Both the position numbers and the translations under genes were made by a program. From an uncultured Actinomycetes bacterium (GTDB taxonomy: Bacteria > Actinomycetota > Thermoleophilia > Solirubrobacterales > 70-9): 12,824 nt of DNA. Positions 11,822 to 12,824 of the stretch are shown here, piece after piece. The notes beneath the pieces are model-generated. The model saw only the letters and a list, made by a program, of their open reading frames with translations. It did not search any database and was not told the DNA's origin. Location of the stretch: contig CAMLHB010000048.1 of the NCBI GenBank assembly GCA_946479725.1, positions 1 to 12,824 on the forward strand, read 5' to 3'. The first letter of the stretch is position 1. The number at the start of each line of letters is the position of its first letter.

Positions 11822-12824
11822 GATGCCGGCCGCCCGTAAGTCTCCAGCACCCGGCCGAGCTTGCGCGGCTGGATGTTGCACCTGGTCACATCGCCGCCGT
11901 AGTGGTCGAGCAGCCGCGGGTCCATCACCCGGCGCCAGAGCGGCGGGAACCAGGCGAGGACGATCATCCCCGCGTAGCCCGTCGGCAGCTGCGGCGCCTC
12001 GTCGACGTGGCGCAGCGCCTGGTAGCGGCGGGTCGGGTTGGCGTGGTGGTCGGAGTGGCGCTGCAGGTGATAGAGCAGCACGTTGGAGGCGACGTTGTTG
12101 CTGTTCCAGCTGTGCTCGGGAAGGCAGCGCTCGTAGCGACCGTCCTCGCGCTTCTGCCGCAGCAGCCCGTAGTGCTCGAGGTAGTTGACGACCTCCAGCA
12201 GCGAGAACCCGATCACCGCCTGGACCAACAGGTAGGGCAGGACGACAGCGCCGAAGGCGATCGCCAGGCCGGCGAAGAGGACGATGGTCATCGCCCAGGC
12301 GCCGAGGATGTCGTTGTGGCGGCCCCATTGCGACTGGCCGAGGCGGTCGAGGCGCGCCCCCTCGATCTCCCAGGCGGAGCGAACGCTGCCGACGACCGTG
12401 CGCGGCAAAAAGGCCCAGAAGCCCTCTCCCAGCCGCGAGCTGGCGGGGTCCTCGGGGGTGGCGACCTTGACGTGGTGGCCGCGGTTGTGCTCGATGAAGA
12501 AGTGCCCGTAGCCGGTCTGGGCGAGGGCGACGCGGCTCAGCCACTTCTCCGAGCTGGCCCGCTTGTGGCCGAGCTCGTGCGCGGTGTTGATCGCGATCCC
12601 GCCGACCACGCCCATGGTCAGCGCCAGGCCGATCGATTCGACCAGGTTGAGGTCGCCGCTCGACCACATCCAGCAGGCGAAGACGAGCCCGGCGTACTGG
12701 ATCGGGATGAAGAGGTAGGTGCACCAGCGGTAGTAGCGGTCCTGCTCGAGGAACTTGAGGACGCTGTCGGGCGGATTCGAGTCGTCGAGCCCGACGACGA
12801 CGTCGAGGATCGGGAAGGCGACGA
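11818..12824 (-). CDS. alkB: Alkane 1-monooxygenase AlkB, N-terminus cut by window edge
   Basis: Integral-membrane non-haem di-iron enzyme that hydroxylates n-alkanes at the terminal carbon. About 335 residues are visible and the frame is open to the window edge ([16 protein letters not shown] upstream of the first visible Met), so roughly the first few tens of residues are missing. All histidine boxes are present: [22 protein letters not shown], plus the family motif NYLEHYGL. Hydrophobic segments [62 protein letters not shown] and [15 protein letters not shown] are consistent with the membrane topology. It overlaps the rubredoxin gene by the GTGA junction and heads the alkB-rubredoxin-tetR operon; the promoter lies outside the window. 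Confidence 0.97.
   Translation of the reverse strand, partial: VAFPILDVVVGLDDSNPPDSVLKFLEQDRYYRWCTYLFIPIQYAGLVFACWMWSSGDLNLVESIGLALTMGVVGGIAINTAHELGHKRASSEKWLSRVALAQTGYGHFFIEHNRGHHVKVATPEDPASSRLGEGFWAFLPRTVVGSVRSAWEIEGARLDRLGQSQWGRHNDILGAWAMTIVLFAGLAIAFGAVVLPYLLVQAVIGFSLLEVVNYLEHYGLLRQKREDGRYERCLPEHSWNSNNVASNVLLYHLQRHSDHHANPTRRYQALRHVDEAPQLPTGYAGMIVLAWFPPLWRRVMDPRLLDHYGGDVTRCNIQPRKLGRVLETYGRPAS

Noticed and set aside
11822..12724. Long minus-strand frame continuing upstream from rubredoxin
   Set aside because: It overlaps alkB in another frame and is Arg/Pro/Ala-rich nonsense; only the last 57 codons are rubredoxin.

Overview
The window looks like chromosomal DNA of a high-GC Gram-positive bacterium, most likely Actinomycetota. 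The grounds are: strongly GC-biased codon use, an SOS box of the GAAC-N4-GTTC type in front of lexA, a c-di-AMP riboswitch in front of an RlpA-like exported protein, leaderless-looking promoters, and an alkB-rubredoxin-TetR cluster of actinobacterial layout. The mix resembles Thermoleophilia/Solirubrobacterales, but I cannot prove this without a search.

Left part (1-4757): the 3' end of a YyaL/DUF255-type gene, which carries a 15-bp perfect inverted repeat inside its reading frame, converges on a type I-alpha glutamine synthetase (glnA, minus strand). glnA and a cysteine-free AhpD/carboxymuconolactone-decarboxylase-like gene (plus) diverge from two promoters whose -35 boxes are the two arms of one palindrome. 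Next come a secreted protein of unknown function and an RlpA-like double-psi beta-barrel protein (both minus).

Centre (4758-7105): a c-di-AMP (ydaO/yuaA) riboswitch controls the RlpA-like gene, and its 3' end contains the likely ribosome binding site. It is followed by the RNase P RNA gene (minus) with promoter and terminator, a divergent short-chain dehydrogenase (plus), lexA (minus) with its own SOS box, and a tRNA-Leu(GAG) gene with a terminator.

Accessory stretch (7021-9776): a partial direct copy of the tRNA-Leu gene lies 1.7 kb downstream of it. Between the two copies sit a ribbon-helix-helix/zinc-ribbon/tail-anchored membrane protein with its own probable operator, a 46-aa membrane protein, a divergent 71-aa orphan, a frameshifted PD-(D/E)XK nuclease remnant, a HicB-like antitoxin and a decayed HicA-like toxin. 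No integrase is visible. Just beyond lie a DHFR/RibD-fold reductase and a broken PIN-domain (VapC-like) toxin gene. The stretch reads as the remains of a small integrative or defence/toxin island.

Right part (9789-12824), all minus: a PaiB/FMN-binding-type protein, a SnoaL/NTF2-fold protein, and an alkane oxidation operon alkB-rubredoxin-TetR (AlkX-like), with alkB cut by the window edge. Three convergent gene pairs (1234/1255, 3402/3493, 6181/6226) are separated by strong hairpins with no clear U-tract, which look like shared bidirectional terminators.
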